Shown here: positions 33,897-43,533 of the stretch, piece by piece
How the letters are laid out: each line of letters starts with the position of its first letter
Numbering within the stretch: position 1 is the stretch's first letter
NCBI GenBank assembly: GCA_910587255.1
Contig: CAJUKT010000039.1
Location: 1-64,000, forward strand
Origin: an uncultured Oscillospiraceae bacterium
GTDB taxonomy: Bacteria; Bacillota; Clostridia; Oscillospirales; Oscillospiraceae
Length of the DNA: 64,000 bases
Reading direction: 5' to 3'
Program-made: the position numbers and the translations under genes
The notes under the pieces: generated by a model
The model's input: the letters and a program-made list of their open reading frames with translations, nothing else
Database searches by the model: none
Told to the model about the DNA's origin: nothing

Positions 33897-36800
33897 ATGT
33901 ATCTTGACTACTCCAAGTGGGAGTTTGACGCCAATGGTCTGCCTGAGACACCACAGCTTGTGCTAAAGACACTTGGCGATAAGATGCTTGGTATCATTCC
34001 CGGTGTCCATAACCTCAAGCTGAACATCAAGTTTTCAGAGCCAAGCGAAATGACGTTCGATATTCCTGCGGTACTCGATGGGGAACCAACTCCATTCTAT
34101 GATGATGTGACTGGGTATAAGCAAATATACACCAAGTGCTACGGTGTGTATGTAATAATGAACCCAGAAACGGAAGCGGACGGTATCATGGAGGTCAAGC
34201 ACGTTACAGGCTACTCTTATGAGAAAACCCTGGAGAGCAAGAAACTGTTTTTGGAAGAGGGCACATTCAACTTTTGGAGCCCTGCCTCACCGACCGATAC
34301 CGTGCTTGGTCGCATCCTCGAAGTGGCCCCTGGGTGGAGCCCTGGATATGTGTCACCATCTCTGATTGGCAAGTACCGAACATTCGACCAATACGACGAC
34401 TACCTGCTGTCATTCATGTATAGCAGCGCACCAGAGAAGTATAGATGCGTGTTTGTGTTCGATACCTACAAAAAGACAATCAATGTGTACGATGCAGATG
34501 AGGAGCGCCCAACGCTGCCAATCTATCTTGACTTCGACAATCTGATTGAGTCTATTGGCATCGAGGAAAAGAGTGATGAGCTGGTTACCGCAATCAGGCC
34601 ATACGGCGCTGATGAGTTGAGTATCCGAAACGTGAATCCAATCGGAACCAACTGGATTTATGACCTCTCATACTTTATTGCTAACGGTGACATCAGAGAG
34701 CCACTGGCATCTAAATGGGTGTCATGGCGGCGCAGTATTTTGAATCGGCAAGAATATTACCGTGGTTTGTCTGGCCTTCGCGCGTCGGCTACGGCAAGGT
34801 TGATAGCAGCACGGGCGACGCTCACAGATTTGAAGGGTGAACTTGATACACTGACCGCACAGCAGAGTGTCACGATTCAAGCTCAAGCTATGGAGATTAC
34901 GGCAGAGGGCAGGGCGTACCAGCAGTCCTTGCTGGATGACATCAATAGAAAGATTGCGGCAAAGAAAAGCGAAGTAGCCGCACAGGAAAATACGGTGTCA
35001 TCTATCGAGACAGAGCTTGACCCTTCAAATCCGTCATCTTATGCTGGACAGATTCAGAGTATTGCAAGGGAGTTGTCTGTCACAAATTATTTCACAGAGG
35101 AAGAGTACCTTGAGCTGTCTCACTTCTTTATTGAGCAGGACATAACAGAGGATACGTTTGTAGCAACGGATGTGGACACCACAATCTCCGGCCAATCCTA
35201 TCCGCTGTCTAACAACGGGCTGTCCGTATCTGGCTCTGCTATCTCTGGCATTGACCTGACATCTGAGTTTGGCAAGAGAATGTACACAATGTCTGGCGGC
35301 ATTTTCTCGCTGTCTGGTGCGAACGCAATCTCCGGCGATATTATCCGTGGCACACTTGAGGTCAGCGGAAGCAGTTATGTACTCAGCTTTTATGCTGGCA
35401 CTCTCTGTGTAAACGATAAGACCGCTGCGAGCGGTATGGTCACAATGTCTGGAACGTTGTCAGGGTTTTCAACCAATGTTGGGCCGACTACAACAAGATA
35501 TCCAACAGACCTTGGGGAAGACATCTACATCACAACGGACGAAGGAACATCACTCAGTTTCAACGCATCAGGTTCCATGTATCTGACAGCAAACGTCAGC
35601 GACTATCAGCGATACTCCGTTGAGATGGAACTGTACGAATGGGCCGTTGATACGCTTGACGATGTTGCGACCCCGACCTATGAGTTCTCTGTTGATTCTG
35701 CGAATTTCATTTTTGCACAAGAGTTTGCACCATTCCGCAATCAACTTGAGCTTGGCAAGGGTGTGTATTTGAATATCGGTGGCAAACACACCATTACGCC
35801 ATATATCATCGAGTTTGAACTGAACTTTGAGGAGCGGAATCAGTTCTCTATTGTGTTCTCCAACAGGTTCAAACGTCACGACAACGTGAACACCCTGAAG
35901 GATATGATTGAGTCCAGCTACTCTGCAAGCCGAAGTTTCGATGCAAGCAAGTACATCTACAACCAAACAGTCGGACAGGCATCTATGGTGTCAAAGTTTA
36001 TGGCCGATTCGCTGGATGCGGCCAAAAACACAATTCTTGGAGCATCCAACCAAAGCGTTATCATCAATGGTGCCGGTATTCATGTCGGCGGCAATTCCAA
36101 CTACCAGCTCCGCATCGTAGACAGCATGATTGCCATGTCAGATGACAACTGGGCGACCTGCAAGATGGCGATTGGGCACTTTGCGTCACCAGAAGTCGGT
36201 GAATATTTCGGTGTGAACGCAGAGGTCATTGGCGGCAAGTTGATTGTTGGTAATAACCTTATCATTGAGAACACCAATGACAGAGGTGTTATGCAGTTTA
36301 AGGTTGATGCAACAGGCGCATGGCTATATAACGCCACATTCATCCTTCAAAGCTGGGACGCCTCTGTGTTCTCAGCACGGGCCGCAGTACAGGGCGGGAA
36401 GATTATTCTTGACTCAGACTATGGTATTGTTGCTGGCAACGGCAATCTGTTCACGACAAGCGGTACAACAGTAACGCCATCCTTCATCGACAGTAGCGGA
36501 AACATTACGTTCGACTCAGATGGTATGCCGCAAAACGCAAACTTCTATCTGGATATTCGTGATGGTAGCGCATACTTCCGTGGGAATGTGAAAGCTACCT
36601 CCGGCAAGATTGGCGGATTTACGATTGCGGATGATTACTTGTATGCTGGTAGTGGTAGCAACTATGTTGCCATGAACGGCTCTGGAACGAATGCGAACTC
36701 CATGTATGCTTTTTGGGCTGGGGCAACAAACCCGGCGAGCGCACCGTTTTGGGTGAAGAAAAATGGTGATATCTATGTCAACAACGGTACATTCAAGGGC

Positions 36801-37853
36801 ACCGTGTCCGGCGCATCGTTCAATGATAGATATGGCAACCCCATGATGAATGGCAACTACGAGTTTACGGCTGACTACCTGAACCTGAATGGTTTGAATG
36901 TCGGCAACGGGAACTTTGTCGTGGATAGAAATGGGAACGTGTCTGTCAATGGTAGTATCACCATGGCGTGGGGTTCCTCCATCAACTGGGGCAATGTCAA
37001 AGAGACCAATGTGTGGCAGAACTCTGCGTACAATTATGCAGACAGCGCTTATGGGCGTGCAAACTCCGCATACAACCATGCAGATGATGCCTATGACCTT
37101 GCGTGGGACGCATGGAACGAAGCATACAATATGTCCATTTCCGACAGAGAAATCTTTAATATTCTCACGGGCAATGGAACTCTGTTCGGAATTTTCAGTG
37201 ATTCTACGAACAATCGTCTCTATATCAACGCGAACTACATCAGGACTGGTACTATCGACGCTGACTTTGTTACACTTGGATGTTACTATGGCGGGTTCTG
37301 CAAGGGTTATGGCTCCACTGGTGTCAGCTATACATACGGCTCTATGATGTATGGAAGCGCTGGCGCAGGTAAAGAGCCATATTTCATTGTGACCAATGCT
37401 GGGTGTCGGATGTCGGCAACAGCAGCAGACTTTTATATCTCAGGCGGCGGAATCGTTGCGAGCACAGAAATATCTGTTCGTTCAGACCGACGTGTAAAGA
37501 AGTCGATTCAATACGACATGAGTAAGTATGAAGACTTCTTTATGGCACTCAAGCCGACACAGTATCAGATGAACAATGGTACATCTGGCAGATTCCACAC
37601 CGGTTTTATTGCACAGGATGTAGAGCGTGCACTTTTAGATACAGGGCTGAGCACCCAGGATTTTGCCGGCCTCACGATTGAGAAGCTGGATGCTGGGTTC
37701 ACTAAAGAAGGAATCACTGATGATTTCTATCAGTTGAGGTATGGCGAGTTCATCTCGCTCAACACATACATGATTCAAAAGCTCTATAACACCGTTGACA
37801 GGCTCAACAGCCGTATTGAAGAGCTTGAATCAAAGATAAATTCTATGAGTTAA
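33897..37853 (+). CDS. Tail-associated tip protein with S74 chaperone
   Basis: A 1318-aa protein. The N-terminal 380 residues fit the phage tail-associated (Tal/gp27-like) hub. There follows a coiled-coil (GELDTLTAQQSVTIQAQAME), a region rich in SGS/SG repeats (about residues 425-560), and a long beta-helical stretch with YNYADSAYGRANSAYNHADD repeats. The C terminus carries an intramolecular chaperone of the S74 peptidase family: SDRRVKKSIQYDMSKYEDFF (S1196, D1197), then GFIAQDVERAL and a final heptad coiled coil. Such domains trimerise fibres and then cut themselves off at the Ser. It would form the tail tip or central fibre; no separate cell-wall hydrolase motif was seen. Confidence 0.82.
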   Translation: MYLDYSKWEFDANGLPETPQLVLKTLGDKMLGIIPGVHNLKLNIKFSEPSEMTFDIPAVLDGEPTPFYDDVTGYKQIYTKCYGVYVIMNPETEADGIMEVKHVTGYSYEKTLESKKLFLEEGTFNFWSPASPTDTVLGRILEVAPGWSPGYVSPSLIGKYRTFDQYDDYLLSFMYSSAPEKYRCVFVFDTYKKTINVYDADEERPTLPIYLDFDNLIESIGIEEKSDELVTAIRPYGADELSIRNVNPIGTNWIYDLSYFIANGDIREPLASKWVSWRRSILNRQEYYRGLSGLRASATARLIAARATLTDLKGELDTLTAQQSVTIQAQAMEITAEGRAYQQSLLDDINRKIAAKKSEVAAQENTVSSIETELDPSNPSSYAGQIQSIARELSVTNYFTEEEYLELSHFFIEQDITEDTFVATDVDTTISGQSYPLSNNGLSVSGSAISGIDLTSEFGKRMYTMSGGIFSLSGANAISGDIIRGTLEVSGSSYVLSFYAGTLCVNDKTAASGMVTMSGTLSGFSTNVGPTTTRYPTDLGEDIYITTDEGTSLSFNASGSMYLTANVSDYQRYSVEMELYEWAVDTLDDVATPTYEFSVDSANFIFAQEFAPFRNQLELGKGVYLNIGGKHTITPYIIEFELNFEERNQFSIVFSNRFKRHDNVNTLKDMIESSYSASRSFDASKYIYNQTVGQASMVSKFMADSLDAAKNTILGASNQSVIINGAGIHVGGNSNYQLRIVDSMIAMSDDNWATCKMAIGHFASPEVGEYFGVNAEVIGGKLIVGNNLIIENTNDRGVMQFKVDATGAWLYNATFILQSWDASVFSARAAVQGGKIILDSDYGIVAGNGNLFTTSGTTVTPSFIDSSGNITFDSDGMPQNANFYLDIRDGSAYFRGNVKATSGKIGGFTIADDYLYAGSGSNYVAMNGSGTNANSMYAFWAGATNPASAPFWVKKNGDIYVNNGTFKGTVSGASFNDRYGNPMMNGNYEFTADYLNLNGLNVGNGNFVVDRNGNVSVNGSITMAWGSSINWGNVKETNVWQNSAYNYADSAYGRANSAYNHADDAYDLAWDAWNEAYNMSISDREIFNILTGNGTLFGIFSDSTNNRLYINANYIRTGTIDADFVTLGCYYGGFCKGYGSTGVSYTYGSMMYGSAGAGKEPYFIVTNAGCRMSATAADFYISGGGIVASTEISVRSDRRVKKSIQYDMSKYEDFFMALKPTQYQMNNGTSGRFHTGFIAQDVERALLDTGLSTQDFAGLTIEKLDAGFTKEGITDDFYQLRYGEFISLNTYMIQKLYNTVDRLNSRIEELESKINSMS

Positions 37854-37865
37854 AGGAGAATGACC

Positions 37866-38048
37866 ATGAAAGACGAAATCATGCAGCGGCTGATTGCCGT
37901 AGGTAACGCATTGAACACCATTCCCGTGAGCGGGAAACAGAACCTCGCCAACCTGAGCGGTAGCATCAGTATCATTGAGGAAGTTCTCAATATGCTGGAC
38001 GGTGCCGACGTTATTCAGAAGGAAGTGGACAATGCGAAGGGTAAATAA
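37866..38048 (+). CDS. Small tail-tip region protein
   Basis: A 60-aa helical protein; ATG at 37866 is seven bases behind AAAGGAG. MKDEIMQRLIAVGNALNTIP followed by VSGKQNLANLSGSISIIEEV suggests two or three helices. It resembles small proteins found beside baseplate genes in clostridial phages. Function unknown. Confidence 0.7.
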   Translation: MKDEIMQRLIAVGNALNTIPVSGKQNLANLSGSISIIEEVLNMLDGADVIQKEVDNAKGK

Positions 38049-38072
38049 CGTAAAGAAAGGCGGGTGATGTAT

Positions 38073-38459
38073 ATGTCATGTGTGACAGCACTTAGCCCAT
38101 ATACATTGCCTACCATTGACTTTGTTGGCGGCGAGACGCAAGACCTGACGTTCAACGTCTACTTTTACAAGAACAGACGCCCATTCAGTTTGACTGGATG
38201 TGCAGCAAATTTTGCCATCGTCAGTTTCACGAACAAGACGGGTGCGCCAATCCTGACAAAGACAATGGAGGGCACTTTCAATGCCGAGGGAACAATCAAC
38301 AATGTGCTGACTGTTACGCTGAAGCCGAAGGAAACAGTGGGTCTGTGTGGAAAGTACATTTACCAAATCCAGATTCAGGACATTGATGGCGATGTTGAAA
38401 TCCCCAAGCAGGGAATCCTGTATATCACAAACAACATCAATAGGGGCTTTATAACCTGA
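38073..38459 (+). CDS. BppU-like baseplate N-terminal domain protein
   Basis: A 128-aa protein; of several clustered starts, ATG at 38073 is best spaced from AAAGGCGGG. The sequence GGETQDLTFNVYFYKNRRPF, then SLTGCAANFAIVS, matches the N-terminal domain of baseplate upper (BppU-like) proteins, which dock receptor-binding proteins to the tail tip. Here the domain is a stand-alone protein. It is followed by a strong terminator. Confidence 0.7.
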   Translation: MSCVTALSPYTLPTIDFVGGETQDLTFNVYFYKNRRPFSLTGCAANFAIVSFTNKTGAPILTKTMEGTFNAEGTINNVLTVTLKPKETVGLCGKYIYQIQIQDIDGDVEIPKQGILYITNNINRGFIT

Positions 38460-38488
38460 CCAGTTGCATCGCAACTGGCTTTTATTTT
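38460..38488 (+). terminator. Rho-independent terminator
   Basis: CCAGTTGC (38460-38467) pairs with GCAACTGG (38471-38478) around ATC, followed by CTTTTATTTT. Confidence 0.85.
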
Positions 38489-38519
38489 GCCCATTTCTAT
38501 TTGAGGAGGAAAAGATTGT

Positions 38520-38927
38520 ATGAACACTAACTACTTTCTGAACTGTGTGGCGGGTAATCTGTTCCACACTAAGGAGGCTCCGGCGATTCCTGCGCAGTAT
38601 TACATCGGTCTGAGCTCTTCTACGCCCGCCATTGATGGCTCTGGCGTGACCGAGCCTTCCACCGATGCGGGCTATCGCCGTCTGCTGCTGAACAGCCTGA
38701 GTGAGCCGGTCGATGGCCTGGTTTCCAACGAGAACGACATCAACTTCGATGAGTCCACTGCGAACTGGGGCACTATCACCCATTATGTGATTTATGACTC
38801 CCCCACCGCCGACGACGGCAACCTGCTGATGTACGGCGAACTGTCTACGCCGAGAAGCGTTGAGACGGCAACCATCATGACAATCAAGTCTGGGTATCTG
38901 AAGCTGCTGGCACAGAATCCGGCGTAA
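38520..38927 (+). CDS. Putative tail fibre/virion protein
   Basis: A 135-aa protein with GAGGAGGAAAAG ahead of ATG 38520 and GC-biased codons, implying strong expression. The sequence (YYIGLSSSTPAIDGSGVTEP, GYRRLLL, WGTITHYVIYDSP) matches a widespread small phage structural family with repeated beta strands, often annotated as tail fibre protein. It could be a minor tail or head fibre subunit. Confidence 0.65.
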   Translation: MNTNYFLNCVAGNLFHTKEAPAIPAQYYIGLSSSTPAIDGSGVTEPSTDAGYRRLLLNSLSEPVDGLVSNENDINFDESTANWGTITHYVIYDSPTADDGNLLMYGELSTPRSVETATIMTIKSGYLKLLAQNPA

Positions 38928-38946
38928 GTAGGAGGCACGGTCGCAT

Positions 38947-39873
38947 ATGGCAAAAGAGTTTGATATCTACCTAAACAACCGTTTGACCCAGTGCGACATT
39001 ATCGTCTATTCCATTCCATATCGCGACGGCCTCACCGTTATGAACCGCTTGATTCTGGAAACGTGCCTTGAGAGCTATACGCTGCAAAAGTTCATTGCTG
39101 TTCAGTCCGGCTCCATGCTTGTGTCTCATATCGACAAGATGATTAAGACCTGCTTGGAGCGGCTGAACCATGGCATTGTTCTCGGAACGAGCGCAGAGTT
39201 TCAGGTTCATTACTCATTGAGGCCGCACGAGTCTGCGCTGGTCTTGTCGGCAGAACATCTAAAGACAACGGCAAATATGTATGCGTCTGCAGAGAGCGCA
39301 TTGCAGCTTAGTACGTCCTCTGTGAGCGCCTATGTCAAGAGGCCATTTGGACGTGGACAGTTTGGAATAGAAATCAAGTCAACTGTTGAATCAACATTCA
39401 AGCGGGACTTAGAGAGGGCGTCATCTCAGCTTGAGCTGTGTGCAGAAGCGCTCAAAATGAAGAAGCGTGCGTCCGAGAAGGTGGAAGCGCCAATCGTTAT
39501 CGGCACAGAAATGACCGACTTGCTGCATCGCCTATACGACACAAGCACTATGGCAATCGAGATTGCAGCTCGGGCGGTCGAAACTGAAATCCATTTTTCG
39601 CTGGGCAGGTGCAGCTTCCCACTTGTTCTGGATAACAAGGTGCTTGGCGAACAAATGACAATGTTTATGGCGATGCAAAGTGCCGTTGAGGTTTTGTCAT
39701 CGGTAACGGCGTCCCTGATACAGTTCATGAGCCCCAAACCGGCTGCGCTTGAGATTGTGTCTGAGGCCGATGCCATAATCAAGCGTCACAGACTGCTGCG
39801 GGAAATGGATTTTGACACGCTTTCTACCTATGACGATATGTCGCTCGACGACGTTGACTACGTCATCATATAA
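38947..39873 (+). CDS. Tail/baseplate protein, unknown family
   Basis: A 308-aa protein. The N terminus (EFDIYLNNRLTQCDIIVYSI) is beta-like; the rest is a run of helical segments rich in Ala and Ser with repeated ALxL patterns (ESALVLSAEHLKT, ESALQLSTSSVSAY). Its place among baseplate genes suggests a structural role. No homology recognised. Confidence 0.65.
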   Translation: MAKEFDIYLNNRLTQCDIIVYSIPYRDGLTVMNRLILETCLESYTLQKFIAVQSGSMLVSHIDKMIKTCLERLNHGIVLGTSAEFQVHYSLRPHESALVLSAEHLKTTANMYASAESALQLSTSSVSAYVKRPFGRGQFGIEIKSTVESTFKRDLERASSQLELCAEALKMKKRASEKVEAPIVIGTEMTDLLHRLYDTSTMAIEIAARAVETEIHFSLGRCSFPLVLDNKVLGEQMTMFMAMQSAVEVLSSVTASLIQFMSPKPAALEIVSEADAIIKRHRLLREMDFDTLSTYDDMSLDDVDYVII

Positions 39874-39891
39874 GAAACGGAGGTGAAACAG

Positions 39892-40821
39892 GTGATTTAC
39901 ATTAAACTCGATGAGGATATGAACCTTGTCATCACAAAGAACGAACCAATCTATCGTGGCGACCATTTGAATCGAAAAATCACCTACCTCATTCCCATCA
40001 CGGTAGGCGATATTGATATGCTGCGAGCCACTGTGTACCTGAGCTATATCCGTGCTGACGGCACAGCAGACATTGCGCTGTTGGTGCGTGAGGACGAGCC
40101 GTATAACGAGCGGTACTATCAGTACCATCTCCCCATCACGAGTACGTTGTCTCGCTATGCAGGTGAAATCTGCACATTCATGCAGATTTTCAGTGGCCCA
40201 CCCCGTCATCCAGTTGTCGCAAAGAGCGGCGAGTGTATGCTGCAAATCATTGATTCCAAGAACATGGATGAGTACATCTCAGACCGCAACCTGCGGCTGA
40301 TTTATGAGATGCAACGGCACATGGAGGATAAGGTCGAGAAGGCTGAGGCAGCGTTGAATGAGCGTATCGACAAAACTGATGAGGTTGTTGCTGCCAAGGC
40401 GGACAATATCGTGTTCGACCCAGAAGACAGCACGATTCAGTTGGTATCTACCGTTGAAGTCAAGGATGAGGAAGGCAATCCGACTGGCGAATACGAGAAG
40501 ATTCCGCTGGGCGACCGCATCTTTGTTCGTGCAGATACGGCTCGCGGCATTCTGGATATGGAAATCAACGAGCTTGGCGAACTCATTGTCACATTTGAGG
40601 ATGAAACAACGCAGAACCTTGGTGTTGTTATCGGCAAGGACGGCGTTGTTTATGTGCCACACGTTGATGAGCACAAGGTACTCACGTTCACTATTGAGAG
40701 TGAGCCAAGCGAAGTTCCTGACCCTGTCGATTTGAACCCCAACGATGAGTGGAGCGACATGGGCGACGGTGATATGGAATCACCCGGTGGCGTGTCCACC
40801 TATGTGTGGGATGATATGTAA
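39892..40821 (+). CDS. BppU-family baseplate protein
   Basis: A 309-aa protein; GTG at 39892 is eight bases behind GGAGG, while the upstream GTG at 39883 overlaps that site. Residues 1-125 (MIYIKLDEDMNLVITKNEPI ... RATVYLSYIRADGTADIALL) fit the BppU N-terminal fold. A coiled coil follows (RLIYEMQRHMEDKVEKAEAA), then an acidic C-terminal region. It likely links the tail hub to receptor-binding proteins. Confidence 0.72.
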   Translation: MIYIKLDEDMNLVITKNEPIYRGDHLNRKITYLIPITVGDIDMLRATVYLSYIRADGTADIALLVREDEPYNERYYQYHLPITSTLSRYAGEICTFMQIFSGPPRHPVVAKSGECMLQIIDSKNMDEYISDRNLRLIYEMQRHMEDKVEKAEAALNERIDKTDEVVAAKADNIVFDPEDSTIQLVSTVEVKDEEGNPTGEYEKIPLGDRIFVRADTARGILDMEINELGELIVTFEDETTQNLGVVIGKDGVVYVPHVDEHKVLTFTIESEPSEVPDPVDLNPNDEWSDMGDGDMESPGGVSTYVWDDM

Positions 40822-40882
40822 CCAAGATATGGACGCTTAGAGAGCGTTTGTATATCAAAAAAATTATAAGGAGGTTTATGTC

Positions 40883-41737
40883 ATGGCAAATGTGATTTTC
40901 AAGCAGGGGACTCGTGCCCAGTATGATGCCATTGCTGTCAAGGACGCCAGCACCCTGTATTGGCTGACTGACACTCGGGAGCTCTTCAAGGGCGAAATCC
41001 TGTATGCAAAGGGAACCGAGGCAACCACCCTGGCGTCTGGTCTGATGTCCGCTGCTGACAAGGCGAAGCTGGACAACCTTGCAGCCGGTGGCGCAATTGG
41101 CCTGACCGCTGTTGATGCGAGCGTTATTCTCGGTTCAGATGAGAATGGCACCACCATTGGCGTGCAAGTTTCCAAGGAAAAAGGCAACGCTCTGGAGCTG
41201 AAAGAGGACGGTCTGTTCGTGTCTCCTGCTGCGACATCTGGTGCTGTTGAGTTTGCCATTGAGAAGCAGGACACGCCCGAGGACGGTTTCTCTGCCACCT
41301 ACAAACTGAAGCGGACTGCTGATGGCGCTGACACCTATATTGGTGACGCAATCAACATTCCCAAGGATGCTGTGCTGAGTGGCGGCACCTACGAGATTGT
41401 CGATACCGCTGACACACCCTACGTTGGTGCCGAGGTGGGCGACCCATACGTTGACCTTGTTGTTGCCAATGCCGAGGAGAGCCACATCTACATCCCGCTG
41501 AAGGGTCTGGTTGACACTGTTAAAGCCGGTGACGGTATCGCAGTGACCAACAACACCGTATCTATCAAGCTGGACGAGGCTAATGCGAATGGTCTGGCAG
41601 TTAGCACTGACGGACTGAGCATGGCTGTCGCAACTACTACTTCCGCTGGTGCGATGAGTGCCGAGGACAAGGCCAATCTGGACGCTGTGATGTCCAGTAT
41701 CGTCTGGGGAGACCTGGGCGATGAGGCCACAGCCTAA
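40883..41737 (+). CDS. Tail fibre-like protein 1
   Basis: A 284-aa protein with AAGGAGG before ATG 40883. The N terminus (VIFKQGTRAQYDAIAVKDAS, TLYWLTDTRELFKGE) matches the N-terminal segment of the next fibre gene (41811), so the two are partial paralogues that probably dock to the same site. Two ASGLMSAADKAKLDNL/SAGAMSAEDKANLDAV motifs are typical of Gram-positive phage fibres. Beta-rich throughout. GC-biased codons suggest abundant product. Confidence 0.72.
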   Translation: MANVIFKQGTRAQYDAIAVKDASTLYWLTDTRELFKGEILYAKGTEATTLASGLMSAADKAKLDNLAAGGAIGLTAVDASVILGSDENGTTIGVQVSKEKGNALELKEDGLFVSPAATSGAVEFAIEKQDTPEDGFSATYKLKRTADGADTYIGDAINIPKDAVLSGGTYEIVDTADTPYVGAEVGDPYVDLVVANAEESHIYIPLKGLVDTVKAGDGIAVTNNTVSIKLDEANANGLAVSTDGLSMAVATTTSAGAMSAEDKANLDAVMSSIVWGDLGDEATA

Positions 41738-41758
41738 TCTTAGGCAAAACAAAAAAAT

Positions 41759-41784
41759 CCCGTGGCGGATACTACCGCCACGGG
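41759..41784. terminator. Hairpin between fibre genes
   Basis: CCCGTGGCGG (41759-41768) and CCGCCACGGG (41775-41784) form a perfect 10-bp stem. A runs flank both sides; on the plus strand no T tract follows, whereas the minus strand has TTTTTTT after the stem. Confidence 0.65.
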
Positions 41785-41810
41785 AAAAATTAAATAAGGA
41801 GGAACACAAT

Positions 41811-43001
41811 ATGGCACAAGTTTCTTTCAAGAAGGGCTTGCTGGCCAATCTGCCTGCTGTCATCACAGAGGGTGCTTTTTATGTGACCACTGATGAGCGT
41901 GCCATGTATCTGGATATCGACGCCACTACCCGTGTGCGCATCGGTGATTTCCAGGAGTTTGCCACACTTGCCGCCCTGCAGGCCAATGTGAATCCCAGCA
42001 CCAGTGCCCTGTACTATGTGACTGAGCTGAACTGCTTGGCTAAGTGGGATGGCACCAAGTATGTCCAGATTAACCTGGACACCGGCGCTACCAGCACCGA
42101 GGTGACCGGCACTGGCAACGCTATTGACGGTGTGACCTACGACCCTGCCACACGCAAGCTGACCTTCACCAAGACCAGCACTTTCACTACCGCTGACGAC
42201 GTTGACGCCCAGATTGGCGCCAAGGTTGGCGAGCTGAAGATTGGTGACGAGACATTCGCCACCGTCAAGGCGTATGTGGACAAGAAAACCGATGGTATTG
42301 CCACTGACGCTGCTCTGGAGACCCTGACTAACCGTGTGACCACTGCCGAGGGCAAGTTGGATAAGCTGAACGGTGATAAGGAGACTGAGGGCTCTGTAGC
42401 CAAGACAGTGGAAGACGCTATCACCGCCCTCGACCTGGAGAACACATATGACCCCAAGGGTGCCGCTGACGCTAAGGACGAGGCCATTGCCGCAGCCAAG
42501 AAAGCTGGCGACGATGCACAGGCTGCTGTGGATACTCTGATTGGCGATGACACTGGCAAGTCTGCCCGCACCATTGCTAACGAGGAGCTGGCAAAGCAGC
42601 TCATCCCTGAGAACGCCAAGGAGTCTCTTGACACTCTGGCTGAGATTGCCGCTTGGATTCAGGCTCATCCAGATGACGCCACCGCAATGAACAGGGCTAT
42701 CACAGACCTGGCCACTCTGGTTGGCACTCTGCCCGAGGATGCAGAGTCTGCGACTGTTGTGGCGTACATCAAGGAGGCCATTGACAACGCTATTGCCGCT
42801 CTGGCAATCGGTGATTACGCCAAAGCCGCTGACCTGACTGCCGCCGTCACCCGTATCGCCGCCCTGGAGGCCGACTCTCACACCCATGACAACAAGGATG
42901 TCCTTGATGGCGTGACGGATGAGAAAGTGGCTGCCTGGGACGCTGCCGAGCAGAACGCCAAGGACTACACCGACTCCGCTATAGAGTGGGGTACGTTCTA
43001 A
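41811..43001 (+). CDS. Tail fibre-like protein 2
   Basis: A 396-aa protein; ATG at 41811 follows AAGGAGG, so the much longer frame is rejected. The N terminus (VSFKKGLLANLPAVITEGAF, YVTTDERAMYLDI) parallels fibre 1. The middle is helical, with KxxxD repeats and AIAAAKKAGDDAQAAVDTLI coiled coil. A C-terminal DSHTHDNKDVLDGVTDEKVA motif is a known phage-fibre element. Likely a trimeric side fibre or baseplate protein. Confidence 0.75.
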   Translation: MAQVSFKKGLLANLPAVITEGAFYVTTDERAMYLDIDATTRVRIGDFQEFATLAALQANVNPSTSALYYVTELNCLAKWDGTKYVQINLDTGATSTEVTGTGNAIDGVTYDPATRKLTFTKTSTFTTADDVDAQIGAKVGELKIGDETFATVKAYVDKKTDGIATDAALETLTNRVTTAEGKLDKLNGDKETEGSVAKTVEDAITALDLENTYDPKGAADAKDEAIAAAKKAGDDAQAAVDTLIGDDTGKSARTIANEELAKQLIPENAKESLDTLAEIAAWIQAHPDDATAMNRAITDLATLVGTLPEDAESATVVAYIKEAIDNAIAALAIGDYAKAADLTAAVTRIAALEADSHTHDNKDVLDGVTDEKVAAWDAAEQNAKDYTDSAIEWGTF

Positions 43002-43030
43002 GCCCGTACACAACTAAACACAGATAGAGC

Positions 43031-43057
43031 GGGTGGGCTTATGCCCACCCCTCTTTT
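43031..43057 (+). terminator. Rho-independent terminator
   Basis: GGGTGGGC (43031-43038) and GCCCACCC (43043-43050) with a 4-base loop, followed by CTCTTTTT. It separates the fibre genes from the receptor-binding/retroelement unit. Confidence 0.9.
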
Positions 43058-43092
43058 TATACTCGGACTCAAGATGAGGAGGGTTTCAATCA

Positions 43093-43518
43093 ATGCTTTT
43101 CAAAATTTTGCAGGGAGACAGTTCCCGCATTTCTGTTGATATTACGCCGCTCCATCCGGGCTGGTGCTATTTCACACAGGACGATGGGCGGCTGTATATC
43201 GACTCCGCAGACGAAGATGGCAGCAATCCCAAGCGTACCTGTATCAATCCGACCTTGGGTGGGGCGAGTAAGGCGGTCAATGGGGTGCTGACAAAGAACG
43301 GCTGGGTCAGTGGTCAGCAGACGTTGCAGGTTGCTGGCCTGAAGGCAGAACAGAACGGCATCATCGGCGTGGCCCAAAGTATTACTGACACACAAATGGA
43401 GGCAGCAAAAGGTGCTGAGATGTATGCGTGCAGGCAAGTCGATGGTGCCCTGACGGTCGCTTGTTTCGGTGACGCTCCGCAAATTGACATCCCTGTTGTC
43501 ACTATCCTGATGGATTAA
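43093..43518 (+). CDS. Small tail protein with shared C-terminal domain
   Basis: A 141-aa protein with GAGGAGGG ahead. The N terminus (HPGWCYFTQDDGRLYIDSAD) is reminiscent of the fibre docking segment. Residues 75-141 (TLQVAGLKAEQNGIIGVAQS ... DIPVVTILMD) form a domain repeated in the next gene. It probably builds the base of the receptor-binding complex next to the diversified protein. Confidence 0.65.
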   Translation: MLFKILQGDSSRISVDITPLHPGWCYFTQDDGRLYIDSADEDGSNPKRTCINPTLGGASKAVNGVLTKNGWVSGQQTLQVAGLKAEQNGIIGVAQSITDTQMEAAKGAEMYACRQVDGALTVACFGDAPQIDIPVVTILMD

Positions 43519-43533
43519 CCGGGGGTGAACAAA

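Noticed and set aside
41790..43013. 407-codon minus-strand frame over fibre gene 2
   Set aside because: Antisense shadow; plus-strand frame has a strong ribosome binding site, fibre motifs and terminator.
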